From Acidobacteriota bacterium (lineage in GTDB: Bacteria; Acidobacteriota; Terriglobia; UBA7540): 16,994 bases of DNA. This document shows, in pieces, positions 15,056 through 16,994 of the stretch. The stretch is from positions 1 through 16,994 of the forward strand of contig JAKAWN010000108.1 in the NCBI GenBank assembly GCA_021827245.1. Reading direction: 5' to 3'. The notes under the pieces are model-generated. The model was not told the origin of the DNA. It did not search any database and was given only the letters and a program-made list of their open reading frames with translations. Within the stretch, counting starts at the first letter, position 1. The number at the start of each line of letters is the position of its first letter. The translations under genes were made by a program, and so were the position numbers.

Positions 15056-16994
15056 GGCGCGCCTCAACAGCCGCCTCCTCCTGGCTCTTGTGGATTTCCG
15101 CCATTTGCCTTTCAATGCGGCTTGGAATTAACGCTAATATTGTACCCAAAAGAACCACCATGCCGCCAATCCACACCCACTGAACCAGCGGATTGATGAT
15201 CACATGGATGATGGCTTTGCCGGTGTCCGGGTCGTGGCCCGCCATCACCACGTAAACGTCCCGGGCCAGATTCGTGCGCAGAGCAATGCGGCTGAGGGGT
15301 TGCTGGCTTGCCATATAGAAGCGCTTTTGCGGATGCATTACGGTCCACGCATGGCCGTCTTTCGTCACGTCCAGGGCCACGGTTTCGTACTGGTAGTTTG
15401 CCTTCTGGCCGGTTTTTATGCTCTGGCATCGGAACATTAAATCTTCAGCCCTCAATAGATCCCCGGGGCCCATCAGCCCCTGGGTTTCAAACCTGAAGGC
15501 TTGTCCGGCGATCCCCACAAAGAGCAGCACGATGCCAAAGTGGACGATGTATCCGCCGTAGCGGCGAGTGTTCCGCATGGTCAAATTGTAGACGGCCGAG
15601 AAAAAGTTCTCCTTGCTTGTCTTCATGCGTGTGCGGGCGCCTTTGTAAAACTCCCCGACGATGCTGACGCCAACAAAAGCGCAAAGGGACAGCGACATCA
15701 AAGTGTAAAAGCCATGAACGCCAACGAAAAAGAAGAGGACAATGCCCGTCACCACGCCGGCGATGAGCGGAAGGGTGAAATTCCGCTTGATGCTTTGGAA
15801 CGAGGTCTTCCGCCAGGCCAGCAACGGTCCTGCTCCTGTCAGGAAGAGAAGCACCAGGCCGATCGGGATCATGACTTTATCGAAGAACGGCGGACCTACG
15901 GTTACCGTGACATTTTCGATGGCCTTGGAGACCACCGGGAAAATCGTCCCCCAGAACACCGCGAGCACCGCGGCCAGCAGAATCCAGTTATTGAACAGGA
16001 AGCCGCTTTCGCGCGAGACTATCGAGTCGAGCCGGTTCTCGCTCTTCAGGAAGTCCAGGCGGAAGAAGAGCACCGTGAGTGAGAACGCGGCAACGATGGC
16101 CAGAAACACCGAGAACCAGGGGCCAATGTCGGATTTGGCAAACGCATGCACCGAGGAGATGATTCCGCTGCGCACCAGGAAATCTCCGAAAACAGAGAGG
16201 AAGAAAGTGATGATGACCAACGACATGTTCCAGATTTTCATCATCCCGCGCTTTTCCTGCATCATCACTGAATGGAGAAAGGCGGTGCCGGCGAGCCATG
16301 GCAGGAGCGATGCGTTCTCGACCGGGTCCCATGCCCAGTAGCCGCCCCAGCCGAGAACGTGATAAGCCCAATTGCCTCCCAGCACAATGCCCGTGCCCAG
16401 AAACATCCAGGGCACCATCGTCCAGCGGCGGGTCACGCGAATCCAGTTGTCCCCGAGCTGGCGCGTCAGAAGCGCCGACATGGCAAAAGCGAAAGGAATC
16501 GTGAACCCCACGTATCCGAGGTAGAGCAGAGGCGGATGGACCATCATCTGGTGGAATTGCAACGATGGATTGAGACCGTTTCCGTCCGGCGGTGTATAAG
16601 GCGTAACGCCGGTGGCCGTGGTCAGGGAAAGCTGATTGAAGGGATTGGCTGCCACGAAGTCCATCAAAGTAAAGAAGGTTGCCACGCCCATGCTGATGGA
16701 GATGACATACGGCATCAACTGCCGGTTCTTGCGCCGGTTCAGCAGCACCGCTATGCCGATGTAAATGGACAACAGCCAGGTCCAAAACAGCAGCGAGCCC
16801 GCCTGTCCCGACCACAAGACAGGAAATTTGAACCGCAGCGGCAGGGCTAGGCTGGATTCTTCCGCAACGTAGGCGTTGTGGAAATTGTTCGTATAGACAA
16901 GGTACTCGAGGGAAATAACCGCCAGCGTGGCCATGACGAAAAAGCCCAGCACGGCACGTTGGGCACTCTTCAGCATCCGGGGACTTCGAAGAGA
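15045..16994 (-). CDS. ccmF: cytochrome c heme lyase subunit CcmF, N-terminus cut by the window edge
   Basis: The polytopic core of the heme ligation complex, which attaches heme from CcmE to apocytochrome c. The frame is open to base 16994, reading SLRSPR before the Met at 16976, and SLRSPRMLKSAQRAV fits the interior of the family, so the true start, perhaps 40-60 codons further, lies outside the window. Numbered from that Met, the tryptophan-rich heme motif GWGGYWAWDPVEN is at 209-221, NFHNAYVAEESS at 31-42 and NPSLQFHQMMVHPPLLYLG at 136-154 are conserved, and many membrane segments are visible. The C-terminal part (about 470-620) holds a periplasmic domain and a last membrane helix. It is the first ccm gene seen here; ccmE is probably further upstream. 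Confidence 0.95.
   Translation of the reverse strand, partial: SLRSPRMLKSAQRAVLGFFVMATLAVISLEYLVYTNNFHNAYVAEESSLALPLRFKFPVLWSGQAGSLLFWTWLLSIYIGIAVLLNRRKNRQLMPYVISISMGVATFFTLMDFVAANPFNQLSLTTATGVTPYTPPDGNGLNPSLQFHQMMVHPPLLYLGYVGFTIPFAFAMSALLTRQLGDNWIRVTRRWTMVPWMFLGTGIVLGGNWAYHVLGWGGYWAWDPVENASLLPWLAGTAFLHSVMMQEKRGMMKIWNMSLVIITFFLSVFGDFLVRSGIISSVHAFAKSDIGPWFSVFLAIVAAFSLTVLFFRLDFLKSENRLDSIVSRESGFLFNNWILLAAVLAVFWGTIFPVVSKAIENVTVTVGPPFFDKVMIPIGLVLLFLTGAGPLLAWRKTSFQSIKRNFTLPLIAGVVTGIVLFFFVGVHGFYTLMSLSLCAFVGVSIVGEFYKGARTRMKTSKENFFSAVYNLTMRNTRRYGGYIVHFGIVLLFVGIAGQAFRFETQGLMGPGDLLRAEDLMFRCQSIKTGQKANYQYETVALDVTKDGHAWTVMHPQKRFYMASQQPLSRIALRTNLARDVYVVMAGHDPDTGKAIIHVIINPLVQWVWIGGMVVLLGTILALIPSRIERQMAEIHKSQEEAAVEARHVR

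Noticed and set aside
15501..16341. Long plus-strand frames opposite ccmF
   Set aside because: They are shadows of the high-GC ccmF gene; the products are charged, without recognisable motifs, and the minus-strand CcmF motifs are unambiguous.

Overview
The window looks like a chromosomal stretch of a moderately GC-rich Gram-negative bacterium, most likely an Acidobacteriota member. The clues are a long one-strand cytochrome c maturation (Ccm, System I) run containing a carboxypeptidase-regulatory-like membrane protein and a zinc-ribbon protein, the fused gamma-alpha 2-oxoacid:ferredoxin oxidoreductase, and a glycine-zipper lipoprotein. This placement comes from family knowledge and gene content; no rRNA or marker comparison was possible. 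I see no phage, insertion sequence with a transposase, CRISPR array or tRNA.

Layout. 1-389: left edge with no convincing gene. 390-1307 (+): CDF-type divalent metal exporter. 1365-2642 (-): seryl-tRNA synthetase, convergent with the exporter and with a good promoter of its own. 2643-3061: divergent regulatory region. 3062-5958 (+): korA-korB, a two-gene operon for a ferredoxin-linked 2-oxoacid (probably 2-oxoglutarate) oxidoreductase. 5959-6255: two palindromic repeat elements. 6256-9164 (-): the conserved housekeeping cluster SRP RNA - dnaX - ybaB/ebfC - recR (protein targeting RNA, DNA polymerase III tau, nucleoid-associated protein, recombination mediator). 9165-9553: intergenic region holding a possible short structured RNA or attenuator. 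9554-10279 (+): glycine-zipper lipoprotein. 10451-16994 (-): Ccm operon in the order ccmF (cut by the right edge) - ccmH - CcmI-like zinc-ribbon protein - regulatory-like membrane protein - ccmA - ccmB - ccmC - ccmD.

How the genes work together. In System I, the CcmA/B/C/D part handles heme delivery and release of holo-CcmE, CcmF is the ligation core, and CcmH is the thiol factor that presents apocytochrome. CcmE and CcmG are not in the window and may lie beyond the right edge. Several genes overlap (ccmF/ccmH 11 nt, the membrane protein/ccmA 26 nt, ccmA/ccmB 8 nt, ccmC/ccmD 1 nt), which points to translational coupling in one transcript.

The least ordinary points are: two neighbouring ccm-operon proteins of unassigned role that carry similar CcmI-like helical segments next to a membrane anchor; a CcmH with a CxCxC motif instead of CxxC; the structured leader or small RNA before the lipoprotein; and the palindromic repeats beside recR. 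I found no clear evidence of a wholly new defence or mobile system.
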